DNA of 64,000 nucleotides. Origin: Brachionus koreanus. Lineage: Eukaryota; Rotifera; Eurotatoria; Ploima; Brachionidae. Made by a program: the position numbers and the translations under genes. Of this stretch, positions 45,600 through 60,300 are shown piece by piece. The notes beneath the pieces were generated by a model. That model worked only from the letters and a program-made list of their open reading frames with translations. It was not told where the DNA came from and made no database searches. The stretch is from assembly GCA_016987375.1 (NCBI GenBank), contig PJRA01000343.1:904140-968139 (forward strand), given 5' to 3'. Position 1 is the first letter of the stretch; each line of letters begins with the position of its first letter.

Positions 45600-48500
45600 T
45601 TTGGTCAGCAGCTTCTAAACTAATCTATCACATTAGGCTCTAGATGTCATCTAAACAAATAAAACCTAGGCTAAATTTTTAGATTTAATTATGTGAACTG
45701 AACATAAATCATTTGAAATAGATGATTAATTTATTAAATTACTCTTTGGTGTTGAGATAAAATTTATGATGTCAATGAGTGTTGAGTGCAGTCCAGCGAG
45801 CTGGCTATTTGCGCGACATGCAATCTAGCGATTATCGAGCAAACAAAATCTCTTAGTTGAGATTAAGCTACTTGGAAAGAGAAATCTGTTGATTTTAGCT
45901 TTTTCTCTAATCGATGTGCAAATTTATAAACCTAAATTTGGCTAAAAATTCACCCAATTTTTCTTATCTTCACGCCTGTATCTTCCTATGTTTGTGTTTA
46001 TTTAGAGTCCTATTTTGTGAGAAAACACAATTTCGATGATTGCTTTGACCCCTATCACTCAAAATCAATAAAATAAAATTATTTAATAAATTTTTTTCAG
46101 TTAATTAATTTTTAATTAAAATTAATAAAACAAAATTTAATCATTTTATTTAAAAAAATATTTCTCAAAAAATTTGCATTAAACTTACCACTTAAGAATA
46201 ACTTTTGAACAAGACTGGTCCGAATACTTTTTCGTGAAAATGAAACAGTTATTTTTTGTTAGATGAAAAATTTGCTGTCAAACAAAATTTATTCAAAAAT
46301 ATATGAAAAAAATATTATTTGGCCCGAAGAGCTCTATATTCTTCTCTATCGAATGAAAAATAGCATCTAATTTGCTACGATTTAAAATCTCAAATTAGAC
46401 TGTCAGTTTGATAAAATTAGCTATTTATTTAAATAGAAAAATTGATAAATTAACATTTTTAAAAAACAATGATTTTCGTTCAGAATTTTAGAGCTTAGGC
46501 ATTTTGAAATTTATTTTAAATTAGAATTTATTGGTCTTAAACAAACGCTTTAAAGTAAATAAAATTTTTAAAGTCTTTAAAAAAAAAAGCTGCGAAAATT
46601 AAATAACTAAAATTTAACCTTTAAATTTTTTTTTTAGATTTTTTAGTTAATGATAGAAGGATTATTTTTTTTATTAATTAAACTCTTGTTGACTGTCTTC
46701 AACGCACACTGGACCTCCAAAATATGGTGTTGGCCGTCTTGTTATTTTTTTTTCTCAAAATCTCAACTTGTTTTCTTACGCTCAATTCTTTTATCCATCA
46801 AATTTTTAATTTTAGGTTTTTTTTTTATTCTATTTCTGTATGCTATCATCCAGACAACCCAATACCATTTTTCGGTCAGTGGCCGCCACTAACAGTACCC
46901 TACTATATATGTACTATATTTTTACTATATATAGACTTCGCTATTTTGAAACACTTTTTTTCATTTATTATCTCTAATTAGAGATTTTAGTGAGATATTC
47001 CTTAGTTGATTAGAATTGTCGTACAAATTTTGTTTAATTGTTTTTATCTGGCCAGCACGCTTATTATTATATAATTTTATTTTAAAAGCATTGTAATAAA
47101 AAAATGATGGTTTAAAGTGAAGGCTATTGTCATTCGAGCATTTCCTAGGTTTTCCAAAATTATTTTTAAAAAATTCAAATATTGAATTAAATCTTAGATG
47201 AGCGTGACCGTGATTTATCAATAAATCATCAATTTAGAGCACTTTTCTAGTAGACCATTATCAATTTAACTGACCTATTTAATAATAAATGGCCAAAAAT
47301 TATTAATTACTTGATTTTACTTAATGACTGTCATTTTTGAATCAATAGGACAGAACATTAAACTGATTTTTTTTTTTTGATGAAAATTTTTTTGTAATCA
47401 GTTTTAGTCTCACTTGAAAAGAGTGACAAATAATGAAAAACAAGTTTTTAGACATATTTAAATGCTATTTTGTTTAAAGGTAAATTTTTGTTTTCTAATT
47501 TGATCAGTGTTTGTAATTAAGCGACTACATGGAATGTTATTAATTCCAGAAGAAGGCCCAACAAAAAAATAATTTATTCGATTACAATAATTTAGTACTT
47601 GAAGTTATGCTTGGTTGAACACTCATAGCTTTCCTCCAAAAAAAAGAAAACTAAACAAAAAAGATGATTCTATTTGAATGTTGTTTATTTAATCACGACA
47701 ATTATTGCTAATTTTTTCTTTTATAATTTTTTTTAAATAAAGAAAATCAATTAAAACAAAAGTCTAGTAATCATCTGTTTACCTAATTTGTTCTTTTAAA
47801 TTTTTTTTGCTAGTTAATGGATAATTTTGGAATAGTTTCATCTTTTAAATTTTTTCAATAGAATAAATCTAGATGGTCAATCTCGATTTCAATAAAGTAA
47901 CTAGAAATAAACCAATTATTAATTATCTTTTCATTAATATGCGTATCATTTAACCTCATTTTAGAGATCGATGATCACTTTTAATTTATGGTCGTTACTT
48001 TGGATCTGGTTCCAATATCACATCAAAATATTTAAAACGACCCTTCTTGATTGCTAAAAGTAATTCAAAATTTAATTTTTTACTTATTTTAAATGTACAT
48101 CAAGTGGAGCCGAAGCCACGGACTAATGACATATTAATTTTCTCTCTCTCTCGGTTAAAGAACCCATTATAAATGATATTTTAATTTATAAAAAAAAAAA
48201 CATTCAAGTTTTGACATTAAATTTAACTTTGTCTAATTTAACTTAAGAAAATTGAAGGCTTAATCTCAATAATAATGCATTGCACTTGAACTTGATCAAA
48301 GAACCGATCTAAACAATTGAATTCAAAAGCGTTCTTGTAAATATTTATGGTTTAGATAAAATTTAAAAATTAAATAAAACTTTTGTTTTAATGCTGTTCA
48401 TCTTTTTGTTAATAAATAAAAAAATTTTTTTTTTGATTATCTAAGTTAATTTCAATTGCTCTCATATTTTAAACTTTAATTGATGGGTTAAATAGACTCT

Positions 48501-48717
48501 GGAAGCTTGTTTTTAATTTCAAATTATAGATCTAATTTGTTTGATATATCAGAAAAATAGAATTTAAAAAAAAAAATATTTTGAAAAAACTGAAAAGCTG
48601 GCTTAAATAGCTTTTAATTGTTTGACTACTTCAGATTATCCTAATGGAGATTTTATTGGTGTTATCAGTATCATGTTTCGTAAAGAATAGCAAACACTAA
48701 GTTTTCTTATATTTAAT

Positions 48718-48924
48718 TTATTTTTTACTTAATTTGGGGTTAGCTTGAAATAGAAGTTTGTTCAAACTCAGCATTCTATGTACGACTAAAAAAACAAAGA
48801 CGCTGAACAAAAAAAAAACAAAAACAAAATAGAAAAAATCCGTCGTCTTGAAAAATAATTGTTTCTTAGGGCATTGTTTAATTTGTTTCATTAGGCAAGC
48901 AGAACTATTTTTGTTAAAGCTCAA
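48718..48924 (-). CDS. Possible small single-pass membrane peptide (speculative)
   Basis: A 68-codon minus-strand frame. The polar/basic N-terminus has two cysteines (SACLMKQIKQCPKK), then comes a hydrophobic segment (FFYFVFVFFLFSVFVFLVV) and a basic tail. The layout resembles tail-anchored micropeptides, but the hydrophobic part arises from a T-rich tract that occurs by chance everywhere here. There is no homology, neighbour or splice evidence. Confidence 0.15.
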   Translation of the reverse strand: MSFNKNSSACLMKQIKQCPKKQLFFKTTDFFYFVFVFFLFSVFVFLVVHRMLSLNKLLFQANPKLSKK

Positions 48925-51006
48925 TTTATCATTTGTTAAATACCACTTATTTAGATTTTTTTGTTATTCTTTTTAATTAAATGTAATCTAATTAAACAAG
49001 TTAATTTAATCTCAGTATTTCTAATGAATTTACAAATAGCTTATGGTATGATCGTAAGTTTATCAAAAGCAAATGGTCAAATAAATTTATTTGTCGATTC
49101 TCTCTCTAAATATTAGAATTAAAACTAACAAAAAAAATTTTCCATTATGAAAATAATCTTGACCTGAACTCTAATTGAAAATATCTTGCAATTTCTTTGA
49201 AAAAATTGAAAAAGAGACTTCAAAAACTTAAACAAAATCGAAATTTTTTTGGAACAATTGACTAGAAAGAAATATTTTAAAGTTGAAAAAAAAATGATTA
49301 ATTTAGGAGAATCTCATAATATAGATAAGAAAATGATTGTTGACCCAGTGTTAAATTAGAATGATTAATTTTTGAAAATTTGCACTATTAGCTTAATGAT
49401 CACAATTTATCAATTTTTTTCCCTGCAAAAAAAAGTGTTATTCGCTGACTCAATGTCTTCATTGAAGTTGAAAACAAAAAAGCTTTTAGAAAAAAATTCC
49501 AAAATAGAATAATTGAATATCTAATAAAGCTTATTTTTGTTTAGAATTAAATAACTTGTAAACAATATACAAAATTTAAAAAAACAAAAACCAAAATCTA
49601 TTTTTTGTTTTATGCATTTGTATCAAACTATTTGAATAAACATAAAGAGCGACAGAATTGAAATAATGAAAATATGAAATCTACAAATGTTTAGTTGGTA
49701 AAAACTCAACAAGTTTTGTAAACAAAAACCCATCTTCTTCTATTAAATTATGAAGACAACGAGAAAAATTGTGAAATAACTACTAGAAAATATTTTTTCT
49801 CTGAAAAATTTTTTATTTAGAAAATATTTTTAATAATTAATTGCAATTTATTCAAGTTTTCTTGTTAAATTAAATGAGATTTAATAAAAAAAAATAGAAA
49901 AATACTAAAAATAAAATGACTTTTATTTTTTGGAATAGAAAGAATTTAAATTATGACAAAAACAAGCGATTAAAGATAAAATTAGAAAAAAAAAGTCAAT
50001 TTAAATTCATTTTCTATTTGTTTTGCATGCAATTTTGAATAATTCAAAAAATTTATATTTTACTATTTGAAAGCAAATCCCAGTTTATAATTTGGTTTTT
50101 AAACGTTTTTAAAATACTATACCAAATATTTAGACACTTTTATCTTAGAAGAGAATATATTGGAAAATAAAACTGTTCTTCTATGATCAACTTCAAAAAC
50201 TCTCACTAATATCTTTTCAAATTTTTTTTGTCATTTGATACAAAGAAAAAAAAAGTGACATATCAAAATAACAATGAGGCACTGGCTTTTTAACCAGAAA
50301 ATAAGTAAATCTTAGTTTCAAATTAAAACAAATAACATGCAAATATTATGACTTGATTATTTGTATTTTAACCTAAATATCTAAAAATTATTTTTTATTT
50401 TAAATAATTTAAATTCAAAATAAAACAGATATAAAAAGTTGCATGAAAACTTGGTTTTGTGGTCTACTTTATATTCTTATAACTAATATTTTAGGTTTTT
50501 TTTTTAAATTCAGAAATTTTTGTTTATTAAATTAATATTTTTCTCATTAAATAGATTCTCGCAAGAATTCAAAAAATATGATTTTTTGATTAATGAAAAA
50601 TTGTGTTTATTGATGCCAAATTTGAATTATAAACAATTAGCCTTTTTATAAATTTAAAAAATTAGATGATTTAAATTTATAAAAAACTTATCATGATTAA
50701 AATAAGTTAGGATTTTAAAAATCTAAAACTATCAAGAGACAAAATTAAAAACAGGCTTGTCTAAGAGAAATTTTTACTTATAAAATCTAAATCAAACGTT
50801 TAATTATAGAATAATAAATGATATCAGAAAAATAAACTTTTTAAATAATGAAATCTTAAAAATTAGCAAATATTTATAGAAAATTAAACCAACGAGTAAA
50901 ATTTGAACTTTTTTTCATTTTGTTCCAAAATTCTACTCGACATATATTTTAAAATATGCCAATTATTGTTTTATCTTGTTTGATATTTTTTTGTTTTAGA
51001 TATCTT

Positions 51007-51113
51007 TATTCTATTCTAAAGTGAAAAGAAGGCACTACGCCGTTCGGAGCTGCCAAGAGGAACTATTCCCTCTAAATTATATTTAAAATAAATAAAATAT
51101 ATTCTATTCTAAA
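51007..51113 (+). mobile_element. Short retro-insert with 14-bp target-site duplication
   Basis: TATTCTATTCTAAA occurs at 51007-51020 and again at 51100-51113, exactly bracketing a 79-bp insert (51021-51099). The insert starts GTGAAAAGAAGGCACTACGC, contains GAGCTGCCAAGAGGAACTAT and TCCCTCTAAATTATA, and ends in an A-rich AAATAAATAAAATA-type tail. A long duplication plus an A-rich 3' end is the signature of target-primed reverse transcription. The insert shares its core with 22537-22605. Confidence 0.75.
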
Positions 51114-51754
51114 TGTCTAATGAGAAAAAAGGAAAATGAAAAAAATATTTTTTAAACAAATTTTTTAAGCGTACACAAATTTTAAATAGCATTTGGAAAA
51201 ATTTAATTTAAATTTTTTTTTTAAATTTTTATCAAAATTATAAATACTACCGTGATTCAAAATTATTTGAATTTTTAGAAAAATATTTGAAAAAATTCAA
51301 TTTTTTTTAAAAGGCTAATTCTCTCGAGTAAAAATATTCAACACCAAATTTAACATTAAAAATTATTTTTTCATTCCTATTTTTTTTTCAAATTTTCTTT
51401 TTAATATTTTCCTATAAACTTCTTAGTATACACAAAGTTTTCTTACCATACATATACACATAGCTAAAGATATCAACTAATTGAATAGATAATGTTTGGA
51501 ATAGTTGGCAAAATGAAAATAATTTTACATTTTTAGATTTTCATATTTTTAGATTTTTTGTGCAATATTTAAGAAATTTTTTAATATTATTTTTGTTCAT
51601 CAAATAATTTGATACAGTTCTTATAGTTTTATGAAAAATTGCACAAAAATGTAAAAATTTGAAATTATTTTCATTTTGCGGAATAGCTTACCTCATCTCA
51701 TCATTAATTCTATGTCAATAAACATTAGTGTCGGAGGCCAATCTATAGGACATG

Positions 51755-51782
51755 TGGCTTGGGTAGCTTCAAGGAAGCTTAA
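51755..51782. repeat. Strong hairpin
   Basis: CTTGGGTAGCTTC, a three-base AAG loop, and GAAGCTTAACCCAAA form a stem of about a dozen pairs with one bulge. The flank is unusually GC-rich for this desert (from GTGTCGGAGGCCAATC at about 51729). It is probably part of a retroelement 3' end or a structured RNA; no cloverleaf can be drawn. Confidence 0.4.
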
Positions 51783-54352
51783 CCCAAAGGTTCGCAGTAT
51801 TAACTACTAATACTAGTATACACATAGCTATATACTTTTTTCCCAAAATTTTAAACTGAAATTAATCTTAACTTTATTTACTAGTATGTTTTAATATTTT
51901 TTTGTTTATTAAAATTAAGACCCTGAAAAAGTGCAGGCCTAAAGGTTAAACATTAAAAACTACTCGAAAAGTTAGATCAATTTAAAGTATACTAGTATTG
52001 CTTTAAAAACTAAAACATATCAATCACATGTCGAGTTTTCTGTCGACATTTTAGCATGTTCTCTCTTATTTGTAGTTTAAGAGCAATATTTAATCAAATT
52101 GGGCAAAACTAAAAATGGATATCTTCTCAAAATTGGTTGAAAAATGAAATGAAATATAATTAATAATTATATTAATAGATAAAATAGATTAAGAAGTGCA
52201 AAAATACATGAAACAAGCTAATCCTTTAATATTTTTTCTAATTTAAATGCTCTTAATAAATTTAGTTATCATTTTTTTATCATGAGTGTGATGGACTGAT
52301 TGAATTTTTTTAGTAGCAAAATACAAATTGAAATTTGAATCCTATTTAAAAATAAGAAGCTCTACCGGGCAACATGTTTTTTTTTTTTAAATTTAAAACC
52401 TGTTTTCTAGCTATATCTTAGATTAATTTTTAAATGACACTTAGAAAGTAATTAAATATAGCCAATTTGATACAATAATTCACCCATATCTACATTATTT
52501 TCTAGACAAATTGCGTTAGTTCTAGACATCAAGTTTTTATTTTGTAAAATTAGATCTGGTATATCTAGATGTATAGAAAGATGTTCGATAATAATTAAAC
52601 TGACCTAATTCACATTAGAAATTGATAAAAAAATCAGCATTAACAAAGGCGAAAATGAATAGAGTATGTGAAATTAAAATGGTTTTTGTTTTGGTCACAG
52701 CTTAAGAAAGTTAGAAAAAAAAAATTGCTAAGATTCTAAATTTGATTTTGGTTTTAATAATTTAGTTTAAAAAAAATTTAGACGTTCAAAAAGTTTAGAT
52801 TCTAGTTAAATAAAAAAATTTTTGAATAGCTGAAAAAATTTAATTAATCTATTTTTTTTTAGTTTTTTTTTCTTTAAAATTAGATTTAAGAATCAAAATC
52901 AATTATATTTATAAAAAAAAATTAAAGAGCATTTTTATTTTGGACAGTGATGGTTTTGTTTTTACAAAATTTTATTTTTCATTAAAATTCAATCCAAACT
53001 AATCATAAAATTTAATTTCTAGTTTACCAATGTTCAAAAGTATAAATTTATTTTTTTTGAAAATATTTTAGGCTTCTTCAAACTGTCATATGTCCCAATT
53101 CGAAGCTTTTGATCTCATTTTATCGACACTTATTCTCTTCTAAATTAAATCCAAAATCAAAAATTTTATAATTTAACTCTTGTTGCATAATATTTTGAAA
53201 ACGCTTGACTGACTCGGTCTTTCAAAAATCAAACAAAGCTTTTAATTAATTTAATTAAAAGCTAAATACTTGATTAAAATAGTGCTACCTAATGATCAAC
53301 AATATTGTAGGCAAACGATAATTTTTTTATTACGCCGACAAATTATTTTTATTAAAAATCAATTATTTATGGCCAAAAAAATATAAAAAAAATAGATAAC
53401 TATTTTTTTGAGGCCATAGTAGCATACAAAATTTAAACAAAAATATTTTATACCAAGACAATTAAAATAAATCAAAGTTCTCAATAACCCATCTAGCTTA
53501 ATAAAAAATTCTGAATTTTATAAAATTTAAGCACGAAAAATTAAATCCTACTAAAAAATTTACAAAATATTAGCAAAAATAAACCTAAAAATCAAGATTA
53601 TCATTCTATATATTATTTTTTATATCAAAAAAAATATAAGCAAGAATATAATTATTATTAACAACTTATATGAATAATTTTTTTTTTCGAATTAAAAATT
53701 ATAATATTTAGAGAGAAATTTTCTTTTTGTTATTTATTGTTTTCAAAATTTCCGATTTTTTCTAAAAGTATTTTTTTCAAAAAAAAAGTTTTTTCTTTTT
53801 TATGGCCGATTTAAAATTAAAATTCAAGTCAATAATACCAATATTCTGTTCGTAATTTCAATAATAATTGAACAATTTATTATTTAACTATTTAAAAAAG
53901 TTTATTTTTTTTAATAAAATTCAAGCAAACGAAAAATTTTATCTTAATAGAATTTAAGACAATTCTTTATTCCAAAGATTAATTTAAATATTTTTACTAT
54001 TAATTATTAGGATATTTAATTATGTCGGTCAAGGACATCTAGAAATTTGTGTAGACAAAATTTCGTTTGAGTTTAATTTTCAAGTCCAGCTAAGCTCGCT
54101 TCTGGAAGAGTTTGATTTATCATTTCATGTATATGAGTAGAATTTAATATTTTTTTCGATGCAATAGCAAAAATATAAAGAGCTTACACGCCATTATAAT
54201 AAAAGAGAAAATAAATATTTCAAAAAATATAAATTATTCTTTATATATTTTTTATTTTCCAAAAAAAAATTAATTTATTCCAACAAAATTATTTCTAGAA
54301 AATCAAAAAAAAAAGAAATAAAACATATCTGAATGATCAAAATAGATGAAAA

Positions 54353-57300
54353 ATGAAGCGAAATTTGGAAGCGCCCGAACAAAAACCGGACTGTTCGAAT
54401 CATATTAACGGCGCTCAAATACCGTCATTTTTCAATCAGCTTGTTTCAAATACAAACATTTTTCAAAACGGGTTTGCAGATGTGAGCGCTTTCAATCAAC
54501 ATTTAATAAGTAATCTCACGACCAGTTTGTTTATGGAGCCACACAATGTTTGGTCTAAGCTTATTACAGATCTCGGCTTAGGCTCGTCTTTGACTGACCA
54601 AAATTGTCCTCTCTCGAGTTTGAAGCCGTGGGACGAGAAAAGAAAAAGAAATTCATTTACTATTAGCAATTTGATTAAAAAGTCAGATGATTCACCTCTT
54701 AATCTAAGCAAACATAGGAATGAAACAAATAGTCAAATGTCAAAAGTGTCTGTTGAACCTAAAAAAAAAGAAATTAAAGATAAATATGAGAATATAAACA
54801 TAGAGTTTGATCTAGTTGAAAACAAACTAAGACTTCCTCTCAAATTTGGGTATTATTTTAATATTTTTTTAATTGAAGTAAACTAATAGAGCAATTTAGT
54901 TTCAAAAGAGAAACTCTTGTCAGGGAATTGGCGAGTAATGGTGTTAAAGGAGAAATAATTTATCTTTCACCATGCGGTAGAAAGTTGAGAAATTTTCAAG
55001 AAATTGAAAGAGTTGGAAAATTTAATTCATTTTCAAAATTAAATTTTAAAATAATTTTTTTTAGTATTTGTATAAATTTTACGCTGATCAAAAAGTCAAA
55101 TCATCTAAAATACAGCTAACAAAAGAGAATTTTACTTTTAGTTTGAAGTATATAGTCGGTAATTATCTTTTAATCTCAGATGCTAATAAATGCTTGGATT
55201 CATCTATAAATCACAACAACATCAAGGTAAAATATAAAAATTTGCAAAAATTTCTCAAATTAATATTTTTCCAATTTTGTTTTTATCATTCTTGTTAAAA
55301 TCTCTAATTGAAAATTATTTTTTTTTAAATATTAAAAAATTCAAATTTGTGACTATTAATTTTGGGCAAAATTTTTTTCCAAAAGTATTTTATCCAAAAG
55401 AACTTTTACTAATAGATTAATTGAAAACTGACATAATAAAAATAATTTTACATTTTTAAATTTTCATATTTTTAGATTTTATGTGCAATTTTCCAGAAAA
55501 TTAAAAAAACTCTCTCAAATTATTTGGTAAACAAAAAAATTAAAAAATTCCTTGAAAAATGCACAAAAAATCTTAAAATATAAAAATGTTAAAATGTTAA
55601 ATTTATTTTCATTTTACCTTGAAAACTACAATTTGACCAGAATATCATGATTGTCTTAGATGATACAAAAATAAAACATAATTCAAATATTTTATTTTTA
55701 AACATTAATAATCCAAAATCAAAACTTTAAAGTTTATTCAAGCATATTCATTTAATTTTTTATCAGTACCAAACCTAAATTCCTATGTTTCTAAGATTAA
55801 ATATAAATTTCTTTTTCCCATTGACTCCTTGTTTAGCATAGGATCATTACTTTTATGGAAATGAATGTTAGAGATGGATTGTGAGAAAATTGGATTGTGA
55901 AATGCAATTTAAGTGATAAAATGGCAAAAAAAATTTTTTTCAGAAAATTAAAAAGCATTCAGAATTTAGAAAATTATTTCGTAAAATTAGACGAAATAAT
56001 ATTTATTGGCAAATTATAAATTTTTTTTGGAATCTAGATAAAATTAGTGCTGGATTAAGAAATTTTAGTGAAAAAATAAATAAGCCATTTTTTTTTAAAT
56101 ATTCAAAATAAAATTTCTTCTAATCATTTTTATTTATTTTTTTCGTTTAAGGAAATAAATCATGCTGTACTTAACGAAAAAGAGATTATTACAAAAATTC
56201 AAGAGTTGTATCCAGACTTTAAGCGTAGCTCAAGCGAAAATTTCAATCACAATTATTGTGAAAAAATTGAGGATGAATTTTACAAGAATGGTTTAAATGA
56301 TAAGAAAAATTTTTCTCACAAGTTTAAGCAAAAAGAAAAGTATTTGGTACGGGAAAAAAAAGCTCGTCTACGCTGGTTCAATTACATGATATCAAAGTAC
56401 ACGGACAAAAAAATTCATTCAGAATTTTCCAGCTGCGAAGCCTTCTCAAGAACAAACCATGCTCAAATAGACGATATGCAACAAAACTTTTTATCCAATC
56501 TACCTGAATACGATTCTCTGAACACTTTAATGGGACAAAAAAATTTGTCATGGTTAGCAGATGCGTTTCAGACATTTGAATTTGTGGCCAACTTCGGTGC
56601 CATACTTGCAAAAGATGGGTCAGTAGAGAATCAAATCGATTTAAGCATTCTTATCTCGTTTCCAAATTTTTTTCTATCTCTAAAAAATTTAAAATACAAA
56701 AAAGAAATAAACGAATTGGTTCAAATAATGCTAAAAATACTGCTCGATGACCACGCAGTCCACGAGTCTAATGAAGAATTCGATGATGATCAAACTTTTT
56801 TGATCTCAAACATTCGAAACTTTGAAATGAATGAATCCACATTTAGCGAGATCTTAAGGCTTTATTTTGTCAAGTCCTTGAAAAATTTAAAATCTCATCG
56901 TAATAACTGTAGCTTTGCAATAGACACTACCAGTAATCTTGAACAAAAAATTCAAATATTCGTCCAAGAACTTGAAGCAGAACATTTTGATTCTATTAAT
57001 ATTGAGACAAAGGCCGCCATGCTAGCTCATTTGACTGATGATCTGCTTCAGAATTCGTCATTTTTGCAAAATTCAGCTTTAGACCAAGAATCAAGACAGC
57101 CAAACGTGGTATCAGATCACATAGAACAAACCATAGAAAAACTGAACAAATTAAAACAGGAAAAAATACAGATAAATCACAAAATTCGTCACTCAGCAGA
57201 ATCAGATGAAAAAATGCACAAGAAAAAGCAGCTTGCTCAGGAAGAGATTTCAAGCTTTCAAAAACAGCTTCGTTCTGGACAACTTTTAGGCCAGGACCGG

Positions 57301-60300
57301 TTTAAGCGAATGTATTGGAAACTGAACAGTTTTAAACCAATTTTTATTGAGTCTTTTTTTCAAGGTAATATACAAAATGAAACAGACTTGACCACAGATC
57401 TAAACAGTGTAATAAACGACTTGATTGATCAAGTAGAAACTAATTTAGAAAAAGAAAATGTGATTAGAAAATTTGGTCATTTAATTGAGCTAAATCAAGA
57501 GTCATTTAGTTTTAAAATAAACAGTGATTGTGCCGAATTTTTGTCTCTAAATTTTAATGATATTGAAATTCTTGTTAGAAATATTTTTTGGAATTCTAAA
57601 AGAGAAACTATTCCCAGAGAATATTTAAGCAATGTTAATGAATCAAGTGACAAATGGTGGATTTATGAACAAGATTGTTCCCAAATTTTAACTTCACTGT
57701 CCACTCATGGCTTTCGTGAAAAAATTTTGGCCAAAAATTTACATCAAATTGGAGACATTGGCTCGGATGAGAATTTTTCAGACAAAAAAATTGACTATAA
57801 TCAAGCGAAACAAATTCGCAATGAAAGAGCCAAATTAATGAAACAAATTACAAGTCTGGAGAATAAGGTGTACAATGCTAACCTGCAGCTTCCACAAACT
57901 GATCAAGGCGAATCAAATTGTGATCAAGAAATATCTGATGAAAGTCAACTGATCAAATGTGCCAAGCAGAGATTGCTCAAATTGGAAAAATCAATAGATA
58001 AACGCTATTTAAAATATCCTTTTTCATTCAAAAAAAAATTAAGCAATTATAAACTGAAGGTTACAAATGAAATTGATCAGATACTTTTGGAAAAAGTTGA
58101 ACAAAATATGAATAACAGTAAAATAAACATGTCAATTAAATTAAATCAGGATTTGCGCGCTTATATGAGAAAAACAGATGCAAATAGGAAAGAAGACAAT
58201 GATAAGAGCGTTACCGATGAATTGCTTAGATGGAGACGCTTGGTTAATTGCTCTAAAACATCAAGTCAAATAATGATTTATTTAAATCAATTGAATAAAT
58301 ATATTGAATGGGATAAGTCGATTATGAAAGCCAGCTGTCACATATGCAGCTTTGACGATAATGAAGAAAGTCTCTTACTTTGTGATAATTGTGACTTAGG
58401 CTATCATACATACTGTTTTGTGCCTAAGATAGAACGGTAAATTTTCTTACTATTTAAAAAAAAATACTATAGTTCTACATATTTTTTGCTTTTGTAAATT
58501 AGTATCTTTGGTGTATATAAACACTTTTTGGTTAAATTTTTGGTTTCTTTAATTGATTCTTTTAAATTTTTAAAAACTGATCATAAATTCTTTAAAACAG
58601 AAAAAGAAATTAATTTCTTTAAAACTGATCATAAATTTAGAAAAAAATAAAAAATCGCTTTTTTATTAGAAAAAGACTAATTTGTATTAAAAATGTATTC
58701 AACTCTTCAGAACAATTCATCTTGCACTAATGATTGCACTAAAAAAAGAACATTTATAAGTTTTACTTTAGATTGTTAGAATAAAGTTACGATTTAATTA
58801 AATAAATTTTTTTGTTCCCTTTTATTTTTATATTTTTGCATTTTTTTGTGGTATTTTACTGAAATAAATTAAAAGTGAAGATTATTACTGGATTTGAAAA
58901 AAAAAATTTTCAAACTCTTTATTAAATTTCAAATTAATTATAAATGAAACTTAGCATTAACTTTTTTAAATATTGAAATGAATGAGATCAGACTTCTTTC
59001 CTATCCAGCATATAGTCCAGATCTTTCTCTTTTTGATTTTCATCTTCTTCGCTTAATGACTGAATAGAGGACAGCATTTTACTAACCAAGACCAAATTGA
59101 AAAATAGTGCCGTTAGTATTTTGGCTCCAAAAGGATGAATGGTTCTATTCCCTGATAGATAGCTGAGTATAAGCACAATGATTTAAATCTTGAAGATTAA
59201 ATAGCAATTACTTTTTTTATCAATAAATTAAAAAAGTTAGTTAAGTTTAGTTTATTGAATAAATAAAATGTTAATGACATAGATGAAGCGTTTTTTACAG
59301 TTTTAATTACTTTGAATTACTTTATATATAGTAAGAATGGGCAATTATTTAATGTGTGAATGGGGTGAATTTTTTTTATTGATTTTTCGTCGAAATAAAA
59401 ATTTGTCTTAAAAGCAGCTTAAAAGGTAGAAAAAATATCGAGGATTCCGAAAATAACATTAATTTTTTTTTAGGACCTCATCAATGTGGTCAAATTTATG
59501 TTTTTGTAAAATGTCCGAAAAATTAATAAATTACCTTTTTGCCTAAATCGGTTAATGCACTAAATTAAATCCTCACAAGAAACCAGGATACCAAATGGCT
59601 CAGATAATCATGATATGAAAGCCCTCTGCCTAAGCTATAAATACAAAACAAAAAATAAATTAAAGTATTTTTTATCAAGTTCATTCTGTGTTAACCCAAA
59701 CCTCATTAACCCCTTTTGCTAGAGGGGTAAGTCAGAAAATTCGGTCTAATTCGGTTAATGAATTTGGAGTTTTCAAACAAAACTGAGTGGATAGACAAAA
59801 AATAGGCCATTTTACTATATTTATGAATTTTTTTTAAATAAGAAATAAGAAAAAGATAAAAAAGTTTTAAGCTGAGTCTATTTTGATGGTATTTAGTATT
59901 ATTTTTCATCTGCTCATGTGTGTTTTGATTTCTATTTTGCCTCAAACATCTTGTTGCAAGTTGGACATTTTTTTTCGGTGCTTCTATTCTCATAAGAATC
60001 TTATCTTATGTCAATCCGTTAAGTTCTCCAGTCATTTCTTAGAGTTAGTAAACATTTTTGAACTATACTGTCGTTAAGGATCATTTTTCTTGTTTAAATT
60101 TCTTCACTCATCCAAATAAATTTATCTATTTTTTTATTTTTAAAACAATAATTTTTGAGAAAAAAATTTATAATCATAAAGTTAAACTAAGTAAACCATT
60201 ATTACTTCCAATTGAATGTTGTCCGTACTTTATGACAATTTCAAAAAATTAGACTACAAATAGCATTAAACAAGGTCAATTTTTGAATAAAAACTGTTGT

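Larger units (their letters stand above)
45600..54352. other. Gene desert upstream of BAZ2-type gene
   Basis: 8.7 kb between divergent genes. The 45700-45870 stretch is less AT-rich and abuts the start of the minus-strand gene, a plausible promoter. The 53990-54160 patch may serve the BAZ2-type gene. Supported items inside are the repeat core at 46725-46885, the retro-insert at 51021-51099 and the hairpin at 51755-51782. A short minus-strand frame at 48718-48924 is listed separately. Confidence 0.6.

Noticed and set aside
46961..47221. 86-codon minus-strand frame
   Set aside because: Composition looks slightly protein-like but no family, splice site or neighbour supports it.
51729..51800. 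tRNA-like patch (GC-rich, GGTTCGCAG box)
   Set aside because: The dominant hairpin is incompatible with a cloverleaf and no acceptor stem pairs.
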